Shown: positions 8,384 to 15,754, counted from the stretch's first letter. The stretch is 35,247 bases of DNA from Blastococcus sp. (GCA_025965795.1 JAOPWH010000177.1:1-35247), one strand, 5' to 3'. A program made the numbers and translations. Notes: a model not told the origin generated them from the letters alone.

Positions 8384-8614
8384 ATGATCATGCCCGTCGA
8401 ACGCCTCGTTCTTGAGCTCAAGTTCGCCGAGCGAGCGAACGCCGAGGGGGAAGCCCTCTACGCCCGGCTCCTCGCCGAGGCATGTGCCGTTGTCGCGGAG
8501 GTGATGGCCGTCGAGTCGTCCGCCCCCGAGGGCGTCGCCGCCCTTCACCGGGCCGCCGGTGACGATGTCGCCCACGACACGCTCTCCGTCCTCGCCGACC
8601 TCCTCACGGCGTGA
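8384..8614 (+). CDS. Hypothetical small acidic helical protein (element cassette, gene 1)
   Basis: 76 aa; no family recognised. The sequence (MIMPVERLVLELKFAERANAEGEALYARLLAEACAVVAEVMAVESS...) predicts two or three amphipathic helices and a short C-terminal helix. It has no membrane segment or signal peptide and is strongly acidic. AGGAGA lies about 9 nt before the ATG; a second ATG two codons in is also possible. Its stop overlaps the next gene's GTG by 4 nt, so the pair is translationally coupled, which is good evidence that both are real. The small-gene pair resembles early-region accessory genes of actinophages and integrative plasmids. Confidence 0.6.
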   Translation: MIMPVERLVLELKFAERANAEGEALYARLLAEACAVVAEVMAVESSAPEGVAALHRAAGDDVAHDTLSVLADLLTA

Positions 8615-8955
8615 CCGCCGTGGACTGGGCCGCGATGGAAGGTGCACTTCTCTTGTTCCGAGTTCGCGGCGAGACGGTGGTCGAGCATGCGGAGCACGGA
8701 CGGGTTAGCGCCGTAGTCGCCGACGTCCACATCCTGGACGGCGAGAAGGAGGGCGAGGTCTACACCGGCACCCTCGTCTTCCCGAAGGTGCTCCAGAGTC
8801 AGCTCAAGCCGACCATCGGCCAGCAGGTCGCGGGCCGCCTCGGCCAGGGTCATGGGAAGCCGCATCAGCCGCCGCCGTGGACCCTCAGCCCCGCGACCGA
8901 GGAGGACAAGGTCCTCCTCGTTGAGTGGCTCGGAGGGCACGGCGGCCAGGGGTAG
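8611..8955 (+). CDS. Hypothetical beta-rich protein, actinophage/plasmid type (element cassette, gene 2)
   Basis: 114 aa from a GTG overlapping the upstream stop. The pattern is a short beta barrel: VVADVHILDG, VYTGTLVFPKVLQSQL, then GQQVAGRLGQGHGKPHQPPPWTL and a final EEDKVLLVEWL helix. From memory, proteins with this layout (a 'vhvLdG...lvFP.vL..qL...vG..vlGRlGQG..K....PW.l..at..D' pattern) occur in actinobacterial phages and integrative elements and are unannotated. The OB-like pattern could mean nucleic-acid binding, but that is inference. A strong terminator follows 11 nt after the stop, so the two genes form a closed unit. Confidence 0.65.
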   Translation: MTAVDWAAMEGALLLFRVRGETVVEHAEHGRVSAVVADVHILDGEKEGEVYTGTLVFPKVLQSQLKPTIGQQVAGRLGQGHGKPHQPPPWTLSPATEEDKVLLVEWLGGHGGQG

Positions 8956-8966
8956 CGGCCTGCGAT

Positions 8967-9011
8967 GAAGGAGCCCCCGTTCTCTTCGGTTGAGAGTGCG
9001 GGGGCTTCTTC
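8967..9011 (+). terminator. Rho-independent terminator of the two-gene cassette
   Basis: GAAGGAGCCCCCG (8967-8979) pairs with CGGGGGCTTCTTC (8999-9011) over 13 bp with one G-U. The loop contains a smaller inner CTC/GAG stem. It is well placed 11 nt after the stop at 8955. Confidence 0.8.
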
Positions 9012-9265
9012 ATGTCTGAATGCTCAAGGAGACGAGGCCGTTTGGTCGGGCTGCGACACTGACGGCATGCCGCGGGAGGCCAACCCCGACACGCTGCCGC
9101 CGCCCTCGGCCCACGGGGCCGTGCCCGTGGTGCGGCCGGATCTCGAACTTCGACTCGACGCCCAACCGCAGCCTCGCCCACCGCAGCGGGTACGGGGGCC
9201 TTCGGCGGCTACAGCACCCACCAGCGGCGGTGTGGGTGCGCGTCCCGGCTGCCGATGACGCACAT

Positions 9266-9613
9266 GTGACTCGTACTGTGACCGGCGTCCTGCTGGCTTG
9301 CACCGCCATCCTGGCCGCATGCGGTACGACCGAGGCGGATGTCTCGGCGTGTGAGACGGCCGCCGAGATCTCGCCGATCGGTGACACAGAAACATGGGCT
9401 CCGACGCCTGCGATGAGCATCTTGGAACTGCTGTCCGGCTTGACCCCAAACAACGACCGTCTTGTCCGAGCCATTCACCAGGCTCGGGATGATGCTCAGT
9501 CGACCGTGGACGCCTCCTCCCCAGTCAGCTATCCGAAGATGGAGGCGGGCGTAGCGGCGTTGCGCGGGTCGCTGACTGGGATCAATGACATCTGTGGCGA
9601 CCTGGGCCTCTAG
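9266..9613 (+). CDS. Small putative lipoprotein
   Basis: 115 aa from GTG 9266. The N-terminus has a short basic start, a hydrophobic stretch and a lipobox ILAAC (C19), followed by GTTEADVSACETAAE; this is a clear type II signal peptide. The mature part is small, acidic and probably helical (ARDDAQSTVDASS, MEAGVAALRGSL), with a second cysteine pair possible (mature-region Cys in VSACE and NDICGD). No family is recognised. The same frame is open upstream but reads as Arg/Pro-rich noise, so the start chosen is the one giving the signal peptide. It sits alone in the element; the 254 bp before it (9012-9265) hold nothing convincing. Confidence 0.55.
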   Translation: MTRTVTGVLLACTAILAACGTTEADVSACETAAEISPIGDTETWAPTPAMSILELLSGLTPNNDRLVRAIHQARDDAQSTVDASSPVSYPKMEAGVAALRGSLTGINDICGDLGL

Positions 9614-9944
9614 CGCCGACCAGACCAGCCCGCCTGCCACCAAGAACTACCCGTTGGTGACCGCTAGTTTCGAAGCGTCCGTCCGACGACGGCCCCGCCC
9701 GCCGATGCTGAGAGGGGGCCTTCGTCGTCCTCAACAGAACGAGCGTGCGCGATCACCCGAGGCGGAGGCCGAACGCCTCGGGCACGACGACGGACGACTA
9801 GATCGGATCCTGCCGATGGTCCTGCCAGGCGAGGCGGATGGAGGCGAAGGGCTCGACCTCGCGCATGTGCTCCGCCGCTCCCCGCCACGGCTCCTCACCC
9901 GGCAGGCCGTCGGGGGTGACGGCCCACGGCCGTCTGATGGCGTC
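9614..9944. other. Element interior with scrambled remnants
   Basis: It contains a terminator-like hairpin (9685-9729). On the minus strand a protein-like frame (9800-9944) encodes WAVTPDGLPGEEPWRG...FASIRLAWQDHR without a usable start. That minus frame runs up to where plus-strand integrase homology begins. The abrupt switch suggests a deletion or rearrangement joint near 9945. No intact gene is present. Confidence 0.45.
9685..9729. terminator. Hairpin terminator inside the element
   Basis: GACGACG-GCCCC (9685-9696) pairs with GGGGCC-TT-CGTCGTC ending at 9729, with a 2-nt bulge and a loop of about 18 nt. It lies about 70 nt after the lipoprotein gene. Confidence 0.5.
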
Positions 9945-10125
9945 GATCCCCGTGCCGCACAGCCTGCGCCGGACGGCGATCACCCTGCTTCACAAGGAGG
10001 GGGTGCCCGACGTTGACATCTCGGATCAAGCCGGGCACAGCGACCCGAACGTCACGCGGAAGTTCTACTGGGGCCGGGACTTCATGGGGTCCCGCCCACA
10101 CATCGCCGCCGTCCTTGATGTGTGA
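9945..10125 (+). pseudogene. Tyrosine integrase, C-terminal fragment
   Basis: About 60 codons show the end of a phage-type integrase catalytic domain: PHSLRRTAITLLHKEGVP (box II H-x-x-R, His codon at 9958-9960) and QAGHSDPNVTRKFYWGRD, which holds the third catalytic histidine and the nucleophilic tyrosine (TAC at 10065-10067). The N-terminal arm-binding and core-binding domains and the first catalytic arginine are missing; sequence upstream of about 9945 does not read as integrase. The fragment ends about 140 bp before attR, the normal place for an integrase gene in such elements. It cannot be active as it stands. Confidence 0.8.
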
Positions 10126-10129
10126 CTCA

Positions 10130-10166
10130 GTTACTCGCGCTCGTTACTCGCGTCGTGCGTAACGAG
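10130..10166. repeat. Clustered short repeats near attR, candidate integrase arm sites
   Basis: GTTACTCGCG occurs twice (10130-10139 and 10143-10152). CTCGTTAC (10140-10147) has its inverse GTAACGAG at 10159-10166. All lie just inside the right attachment site, between the integrase stop and attR. Arm-type binding sites of tyrosine integrases have this character; the assignment is inference. The rest of 10126-10354 holds no gene. Confidence 0.4.
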
Positions 10167-10266
10167 GGGTACTCAGCGGGATAGCGGCGAACACCAGAAC
10201 TGCGGAAACCGCAGGTCAGAGGCGGACTAGGGTCCTCGCGGGAACGGCCCGTAACGGGTGTACTCC

Positions 10267-10301
10267 CAAGCGAGCGGTCGCAGGTTCGAACCCTGCCGCG
10301 C
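10267..10301. repeat. attR: right copy of 35-bp direct repeat (tRNA-Val 3' fragment)
   Basis: It is identical to 7878-7912. Only the 3' part of the tRNA is present, so this copy is not a gene. It marks the right boundary of the integrated element. Confidence 0.9.
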
Positions 10302-10354
10302 GAGTCGTCCCGGGTCCGGAGAGGCCGCCGATCCGGTCTGAACGACGAGTCTGC

Positions 10355-11170
10355 CTATTGGGTCACGACGAGGACGCTGCTCGCCGGAACGCGGAGCAGA
10401 TGGAGATCGCCCTGGTCCACCGCGATCGCCAGGATGACCGTTCCTCCGGCCTGGCCCAGGAGCAGGCCGGAGAGCGACGGGTCCCTGTCGCTGCCGAACA
10501 GGGCGGGGCGCTGCTCCCTCGGGCCGATCCAGGTCACCCGCGCCGGGACGGCGGCAACGTCGAGGACCGGCACGCTGAAGAGGTCGAACGGCGCGACCGC
10601 GGAGCCCGCCTTGACTGCTCCGGCGAGGTCGTCCGCCCGGCCGATGACCGCCGCCGTCGGCATGACGACGGTGAGCACGGCCCCCGCTGAGAGGACGATC
10701 GCGATGCTCAGCCGGGGGCGATCGCTCATGAGGACGCCCGACACGCCCCCGATCAGGAAGACGGCGCCGGCCATCGCCGCACCCACCCACCACGGCCATC
10801 TCTCGGGCGACAGAGTCGCCCCGTAGAGCGCGAGGGCGGCTCCCAGGGCAAGGGAGATCGCGAACCGACCGACGTCGCGACGCGTGCTGGGCCAGGACCG
10901 AAAATGTCTCGACTGGAACCAACTGACCCACAGCGCTGCCGCGAGCGCCGCCATCAGAAGGATGAAGCCGATCGAGCGGACCAGCACGAAGGTGTTGGTG
11001 ACGCCCAACTCCTCGGGGGCCACCGCGAGGCGCGTGTAGAAGCTGCGGTAGCCCAGGAACAGGACGCCGTAGATGAGGGCACCGGCGAGAGCGGTGAGTT
11101 TGAGGACCGTGTCGAGCGCCGGCCGGCCGATCGTCGCGCCGGCCGGCGGCACCTCCGCTTGTCCAGTCAT
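10355..11170 (-). CDS. Hypothetical multi-pass membrane protein
   Basis: 271 aa from ATG 11170. About five hydrophobic segments: residues 23-41, 60-85, 105-122, 130-150 and 155-175. A C-terminal soluble domain of about 95 residues (GRADDLAGAVKAGSAV... to VPASSVLVVTQ) follows and has beta-strand character. I recognise no family. The C-terminal region would lie outside or inside the membrane depending on whether the helix count is odd or even. It is the first gene beyond attR and so belongs to the old chromosome or a second insertion. It shares direction with the downstream hydrolase-lipid genes but is 85 nt from its neighbour and is not clearly in an operon with it. Confidence 0.7.
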   Translation of the reverse strand: MTGQAEVPPAGATIGRPALDTVLKLTALAGALIYGVLFLGYRSFYTRLAVAPEELGVTNTFVLVRSIGFILLMAALAAALWVSWFQSRHFRSWPSTRRDVGRFAISLALGAALALYGATLSPERWPWWVGAAMAGAVFLIGGVSGVLMSDRPRLSIAIVLSAGAVLTVVMPTAAVIGRADDLAGAVKAGSAVAPFDLFSVPVLDVAAVPARVTWIGPREQRPALFGSDRDPSLSGLLLGQAGGTVILAIAVDQGDLHLLRVPASSVLVVTQ

Positions 11171-11255
11171 GGGCTCCTCTTCCCCAACGCGCCGGGTGAC
11201 AGCGGCAGGCGGTCCCGCCGCACACCCGGAGCGGCGCTGCGGACGTGCGGAGCGC

Positions 11256-12062
11256 TCAGGCGGCGGGCTGGGCGGCGAGCGGTTGATCGCCTGCCGGACG
11301 CGCAGGCTTCGGGAAGGCCGGGCGCAGGAACAGCGGCGCCTTGAACGGCTTCCAGGTGCCCTCCGGCTGGGCCAGGCGGTCGGCGATGGCCCAGATCGAG
11401 GCCGGGTGGTGGCCCAGCCCCAGGTGGCTGGCCATGACAGCGATGTTCTCGCAGTGCTCGCCGGGGGTGTTCAGGCAGGTCTGCCAGTGCACGATCCCGT
11501 CGAAGTGCGAGTAGATCGACGTCGTCGGCACGCGGAGCGGTGCCGATTCCGACTCGAGCGGCAGCGAGCGGTGCTCGACGTGCAGGTGCGAGTAGCGGTC
11601 GAACACCTTGGTGGCGCGGCTCTGGCTGTTGCGGGCCAGCCGGAAGGGACTGCCGAGCGTGATCACCTGCCGCACGGAGTCCGGCGTCCGCCGGGCGAGG
11701 TCGCGGGCGAAGATGCCGCCGAGGCTCCAGCCGATCAGCGTGACCGGCTTGCCGTGCGTGTCCGAGAGGTGGTCGACGAGGTCGCGCATGCCCTTGACGC
11801 ACGCGGCGGTCGGACCGATGTTGCGGCCGAGCCCCCAGCCGTGGGCGTCGTAACCCAGCCGGCGGAGCACGTTGCGGAGCGCCCGGGTGGAGACGTCGTC
11901 GGCGAGCAGGCCGGGCAGCACGAGCACCGCGTGGCCGTCGCCGCGCGGCAGGCTCGGGACCAGCGGGCGGGCCGCGAGGTACAGGCCGTAGTCGGCCACC
12001 GCGCGGCCCGGCTCGCTCAGGTACAGCGGGAGTGCCGGCCCGTCGTGGTTCCGTCTCGCCAC
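11256..12062 (-). CDS. Alpha/beta-hydrolase, lipase-like
   Basis: 268 aa from the GTG at 12062, chosen because GGAGGA precedes it by 4-5 nt; the frame is open further upstream without a ribosome site. The nucleophile elbow is GWSLGG (S113). VLVLPGLLADD (about 46-56) supplies the oxyanion-hole strand, and a late SHLGLGHHP segment supplies the likely catalytic histidine. The sequence HGKPVTLIGWSLGGIFARDLARRTPDSVRQVITLGSPF resembles PGAP1/triacylglycerol-lipase-like esterases of actinobacteria. There is no signal peptide, so it is probably cytoplasmic. It lies divergent from a second alpha/beta-hydrolase gene and close to WS/DGAT and SDR genes, suggesting a role in lipid or ester turnover; that role is inference. 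Confidence 0.85.
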   Translation of the reverse strand: MARRNHDGPALPLYLSEPGRAVADYGLYLAARPLVPSLPRGDGHAVLVLPGLLADDVSTRALRNVLRRLGYDAHGWGLGRNIGPTAACVKGMRDLVDHLSDTHGKPVTLIGWSLGGIFARDLARRTPDSVRQVITLGSPFRLARNSQSRATKVFDRYSHLHVEHRSLPLESESAPLRVPTTSIYSHFDGIVHWQTCLNTPGEHCENIAVMASHLGLGHHPASIWAIADRLAQPEGTWKPFKAPLFLRPAFPKPARPAGDQPLAAQPAA

Positions 12063-12153
12063 TGCGTCCTCCTGCTGCCGAACACCATCGGTACCGACGT
12101 GTACCAAGATGGACCTCGACTCACACGCGGTCGCTGTCCGCCGCGGGCAGATG

Positions 12154-12182
12154 TTGCCCAAATGTGTTCTCGGTCATATGCG
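12154..12182 (+). promoter_or_regulatory. Candidate promoter of the rightward hydrolase gene
   Basis: TTGCCC (12154-12159), a 17-bp spacer and TATGCG (12177-12182), 40 nt before the ATG at 12223. The intergenic region also has a GGTAC-CGACGT-GTACC inverted repeat (about 12091-12106) on the side of the leftward hydrolase. Proposed from hexamer matches only. Confidence 0.4.
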
Positions 12183-12222
12183 CCGGACATCTGCGAGGTG
12201 TAGCGGCGGAAGGAGGAACGGC

Positions 12223-13140
12223 ATGGGCGAGGCGACGCCGCACGACCGAGGTCCGGGGCAGAGCAAAACCGTCGTCCTCGGCGGTCCCGTCCACTACGTC
12301 GACTTCGGCGGTCCGGACGACGGCCCGACCGTCGTCCTCGTGCACGGCCTCGGCGGATCGCACCTCAACTGGGATCTGCTGGCACCCCTGCTCCGCCCGC
12401 ACGCGCGCGTTCTCGCCCTCGACCTGCCCGGCTTCGGCCTCAGCGAGCCCGGTGACCGACGGACGACGGTGCACGACAACGTCCGGGTGCTCGACCGGTT
12501 CCTGACCGAGGTGGCGGGAACGCCGGCGGTCCTGGTCGGCAACTCGATGGGCGGGATGATCTCGATCCTGCAGACCGCGGACAAGCCGGAGTCGGTCAGC
12601 CGGCTGGTGCTGCTCGACGCCGCCGTCCCTGGCCCGCGGCGTGCCCTGGACCCGCTGGTCGCGGCCATGTTCGCCGTCTACGCCGTGCCGATGGTCGGTG
12701 AGCGCTTCTTGGCGATGCGGCGCAACCGTTCGACACCGCTGCACACGGTGCGCCAGATGCTCCGGCTGTGCGGAGTCGACCCCGACGCCCTGCCGGCCGA
12801 CCTGATCGACCGCTCGGTCACCCTGCTGCGGCAGCGCGCGGACGTCCACGCCATGGACAAGGCCTTTCTGGCCGCCGCCCGGTCCTTGCTGCGGCTGCTG
12901 GCCGACCCCCGGTCCTACCGCCGGGCGATGGCCTCGATCGCGGTGCCCGTGCTGATGGTGCAGGGGGACGGCGACCGGCTCGTTCCCGTGGCCGCCGCCC
13001 GCGACGTCGCCCGCCGGCAGCCCCACTGGCGTTACCTCGAGCTGGCCGGCGTCGGACACGTGCCGCAGTTGCAGGTGCCCGACCGACTGGCCAAGGAGCT
13101 GCTCAGCTGGCTCGAGGAGACCGAGGCGATCCGGGCCTAA
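12223..13140 (+). CDS. Alpha/beta-fold hydrolase
   Basis: 305 aa. GGAAGGAGGAAC precedes the ATG at 12223, a strong start. Features in order: oxyanion segment VLVHGLGGSHLNW (38-50), DLPGFGLSEP (67-76), nucleophile GNSMGG (S108), a helical cap (about 135-225), the acid in QGDGDRLVP and the histidine in GVGHVPQLQ near the C-terminus. This is a complete catalytic triad. The class includes esterases, epoxide and C-C bond hydrolases and haloperoxidase-like proteins; the substrate is open. Its stop codon overlaps the stop of the convergent SDR gene (CTAA shared), a very tight arrangement with no room for a terminator. Confidence 0.9.
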   Translation: MGEATPHDRGPGQSKTVVLGGPVHYVDFGGPDDGPTVVLVHGLGGSHLNWDLLAPLLRPHARVLALDLPGFGLSEPGDRRTTVHDNVRVLDRFLTEVAGTPAVLVGNSMGGMISILQTADKPESVSRLVLLDAAVPGPRRALDPLVAAMFAVYAVPMVGERFLAMRRNRSTPLHTVRQMLRLCGVDPDALPADLIDRSVTLLRQRADVHAMDKAFLAAARSLLRLLADPRSYRRAMASIAVPVLMVQGDGDRLVPVAAARDVARRQPHWRYLELAGVGHVPQLQVPDRLAKELLSWLEETEAIRA

Positions 13141-14219
13141 CGACGGCGCAGGGTGTCGCGGAGCGCTTCCAGGCCGGTGTAGCGCGGCTGCCAGCCCAGT
13201 TCCTCGCGGGCGCGCCGCGTGTCCATGATCGATGGCCGGCTGACGGCCTCCACCCATTCGGCCACGGGCGGGAGGAAGGGCAGCCGGGAGAGCGCCTTCG
13301 CCACCGACTGCGCGGGTCCGGCCGGTAGGCGGATCGGCAGCGCGCCGAACTCCCGGGCCACGTCGCCCGCCGTCAGCACCCCCTCCCCGGCGACGTTGTA
13401 CGCGCCAGGCGGTCCGGCGCCGAGGATGCACAGCTGCAGCGCGCGGCCGACGTCCTCCTCGTGGACGAGCTGCAGCTGGTATTCGGGAACGAGCAACGGC
13501 ACCGGGACGGGCAGCCGGCGGGGGCGGTCGAAGAACCGGCGGGCGAGCGGAGCGAGGGGCCCCGGCAGGACGTCCTTGGCACCGACGGCGTTCGGGCCCA
13601 CGACCACCGGCGGGCGCAGCAGGTAGAGCGCGAGGTCGGGATGCCGCCGCGCGTCGGCCTCCAGCAGCGCCTCCAGCTCCGCCTTCTCCTGCCCGTAGAA
13701 CAGGCGCGCCGCCGGCCGCACCGGCCAGGTCTCGTCGATCAGCGCCGGGTTGTCGGCGTGCCAGCCGTACGCGGCGACCGACGACGCGTAGACGAATCGG
13801 CGCGCGCCCACCTCGGCCGCGGCCCGGAAGACGTTGAGGGTGCCCTCGATGTTGATCTCTCGCGTCGTCTGCCGGGGCGCGTTGCCGGTGATCAGGAACG
13901 CCAGGTGGACGACGACATCGGCGTCGCGGAAAGCGTCGAGAAGGGCCTCGGGATCGCGGACGTCGCCCTGCCGGTACTCCATCTTGGTCCAGCCGCGCTC
14001 GGCCGGCGCGAAGGGACGGCGGGCCATGCCGATGACCCGCTCGATGCGGTCGTCGTCCTGGAGGAGGGGCATCAGGCCCGACCCGAGGGTGCCGGTCGGA
14101 CCCGTGATGGCGACGGTGAGTCCGCGGTCGGGTGCCGTGTCCTCGTTCGGGCCCGGCCCGCGGGGTCCCTCGCCGAGTGCTCCCGCGCCGTGCCTGCCGG
14201 CGGGACGGGCAGGGCTCAT
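13137..14219 (-). CDS. NAD-dependent epimerase/dehydratase (extended SDR)
   Basis: 360 aa. The Rossmann glycine motif is GPTGTLG (40-46). The adenine-pocket DVRDP lies near 86, YASSVAAYG (144-152) supplies the catalytic Ser region, and YGQEK (Y175, K179) is the catalytic pair. A substrate domain with LRPPVVVGPNA and YNVAGEG follows, typical of sugar-nucleotide epimerases and of 3-beta-HSD/cinnamoyl-CoA reductase relatives. About 33 hydrophilic Gly/Pro-rich residues precede the fold, unusually long; no better start is visible there. The ATG overlaps the stop of the WS/DGAT gene (ATGA), so the two are translationally coupled and probably act on related lipid substrates. Confidence 0.9.
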   Translation of the reverse strand: MSPARPAGRHGAGALGEGPRGPGPNEDTAPDRGLTVAITGPTGTLGSGLMPLLQDDDRIERVIGMARRPFAPAERGWTKMEYRQGDVRDPEALLDAFRDADVVVHLAFLITGNAPRQTTREINIEGTLNVFRAAAEVGARRFVYASSVAAYGWHADNPALIDETWPVRPAARLFYGQEKAELEALLEADARRHPDLALYLLRPPVVVGPNAVGAKDVLPGPLAPLARRFFDRPRRLPVPVPLLVPEYQLQLVHEEDVGRALQLCILGAGPPGAYNVAGEGVLTAGDVAREFGALPIRLPAGPAQSVAKALSRLPFLPPVAEWVEAVSRPSIMDTRRAREELGWQPRYTGLEALRDTLRRR

Positions 14220-15754
14220 CGGCCGGCCGCCGCCGTCGGTGCCGGGGACTTCTCGGCGGGCCCGGGCCCGGGCTCGCTCGGCGACTCGGTCGACCGCACC
14301 GCCAGCTCCGTCGGCTCCGCCGTCCGGTCGTGCGCGGCCGGCACCTCGCCACCGCCCGACTGCCTGCCGGCCAGGGCCAGGAGCTCCTCGATCCCGGCTC
14401 GGATGCCGCCGGAGAGCACATCGATGTCAGGAAAGGCGTCGAAGTCGGCGTTGATGCCGAAGGTCATCGTGTTCAGGTAGGAGAAGATGCCGATCGAGCA
14501 GCGGGTACCGCCGGCGATCGGCACGTAGGCGGTGGCGGTCGCCATCCGCCGGCCGAGCACGTACAGCGGCACGCGCGGTCCGGGCACGTTCGTCGTCACC
14601 GCCTGGCACCACATCTGGCCGGCCTGCAGGGCGGCGCGCACGCCCAGCGAGAGCAGCGCCGGTGCCACGAAGTCGCCCAGCGCGATGATCGACGGCGCGT
14701 CGACCGCCTGCATCGTCTTCTTGTACTCGTCCATCTGGCCGCGGATCGACGACAGCCGGTTGACCGGGTCGGGCTCGCCCACAGGCAGGTCGACGAACAC
14801 CGCCGAGACCTGGTTGTTCATGGCGCCCTTCTGGTTCGCGCGCCGCACGGACACCGGCACCATCGAGCGGACGACGAGCTTCTCCGAGGACAGCTCGCCA
14901 CGGCTCTCCAGCAGGTCGCGGAATCCGCCGGTGATCGCGGTGAGGATGACGTCGTTGACCGTGCCGCCGAACGCCTTCCGCACGGCCTTGAACTCCGCGA
15001 CCGTGCCGTCGGTCCACGCCCAGCGGCGGTGCGGGCCGATCTGCCCGTTGAGGGACCGGGCGGTGGGGGTGATCGCCTGCTTCGCCAGGGACGGCACGGT
15101 CGAGGCGATGGTCCGGCTCTGCTCGGCCACTTCCTTGACGGCCCGCACGGCGTTGCTCAGGGTGGGCATCGAGGTGAACTGCTGCACGGGGTGGGAGAAG
15201 GCGTCGGCGAGCGCGCTGGTCAGCAGCGACACCCCGGAGGGGTTGTGCTCGGGCTTCCAGTCGTCCGACGGCGGCTCGTGCTTCGCATCCGGCGCCAGGT
15301 CGAACATCAGCTGCATGAGGTCGCTACCGGCGACGCCGTCGACCATGCAGTGGTGGACCTTGGAGATGATGGCCCAGCGCCCCTCGGCGAGGCCCTCGAC
15401 CAACCACAGCTCCCACAGCGGCTTCGCCATGTCGAGGCGTTGGCCCAGCACGCGGCCGGCGAGGTTGCGCAGCTGCTCGTCGCTGCCCGGGCCGGGCACC
15501 GCGGTGTGCCGCACGTGGTACAGGATCTGGAAGTGCGGGTCGTCGGCCCACAGCGGCCGGCCCAGCTGCATCGGCACCTGCCGGACGCGCTGGCGGTACC
15601 GGGGCACCAGCGGCAGCTTGCTCAGCAGCAACCGGACGACGTCGCCGTAGGAGGGCGCCGGCCCGTCGAAGACGGCCACCGACCCCACGTGCATCGGGGT
15701 GTTCTCGCTCTCCGCGAAGAAGAAGCCCGCATCGAGGGCACTCATCCGGTCCAC
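14216..15754 (-). CDS. WS/DGAT-family wax ester synthase/diacylglycerol acyltransferase
   Basis: 512 aa from GTG 15754 (reads MDRMSALDAGFFFAE, the family's usual N-terminus), with GAGGAG 8 nt upstream; an ATG three codons later is the alternative. The condensing-enzyme motif HHCMVDG (H134, H135, D139, G140) is intact. Later segments include GTVNDVILTAITGGFRDLL, SMVPVSVR, NNQVSAVFVDLPVGEPDP, NVPGPRVPLYVLGRRM and YVPIAGGTRCSIGIFSY, all characteristic of the family. The enzyme joins acyl-CoA to diacylglycerol or fatty alcohol to store neutral lipid, usually at the inner membrane face or lipid-body surface. The C-terminus has a Pro/Glu/Ser-rich tail of about 50 residues that is probably disordered. 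It heads a two-gene unit with the SDR. Confidence 0.95.
   Translation of the reverse strand: MDRMSALDAGFFFAESENTPMHVGSVAVFDGPAPSYGDVVRLLLSKLPLVPRYRQRVRQVPMQLGRPLWADDPHFQILYHVRHTAVPGPGSDEQLRNLAGRVLGQRLDMAKPLWELWLVEGLAEGRWAIISKVHHCMVDGVAGSDLMQLMFDLAPDAKHEPPSDDWKPEHNPSGVSLLTSALADAFSHPVQQFTSMPTLSNAVRAVKEVAEQSRTIASTVPSLAKQAITPTARSLNGQIGPHRRWAWTDGTVAEFKAVRKAFGGTVNDVILTAITGGFRDLLESRGELSSEKLVVRSMVPVSVRRANQKGAMNNQVSAVFVDLPVGEPDPVNRLSSIRGQMDEYKKTMQAVDAPSIIALGDFVAPALLSLGVRAALQAGQMWCQAVTTNVPGPRVPLYVLGRRMATATAYVPIAGGTRCSIGIFSYLNTMTFGINADFDAFPDIDVLSGGIRAGIEELLALAGRQSGGGEVPAAHDRTAEPTELAVRSTESPSEPGPGPAEKSPAPTAAAGR

Larger units (their letters stand above)
7878..10301. mobile_element. Decayed integrative element in tRNA-Val
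   Basis: The 2.4-kb segment is bounded by exact 35-bp direct repeats of the tRNA-Val 3' part. It contains a two-gene cassette, a small lipoprotein, two good hairpin terminators, and the C-terminal catalytic half of a tyrosine integrase close to the right repeat. No complete integrase, excisionase, replication or transfer gene is visible, so it is a remnant. Codon use in its genes is less strictly G/C-ending than in flanking genes, which fits foreign origin (visual impression, not computed). Confidence 0.85.

Noticed and set aside
9067-9258. 63-codon plus-strand frame (MPREANPDTLPPPSAHG...) in the element
   Set aside because: Proline/arginine-rich, no ribosome site, overlaps other weak frames; not supported.
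10227-10354. Minus-strand frame overlapping attR before the membrane protein gene
   Set aside because: It reads through the duplicated tRNA fragment and has no coding character; the membrane protein frame ends at 10355.
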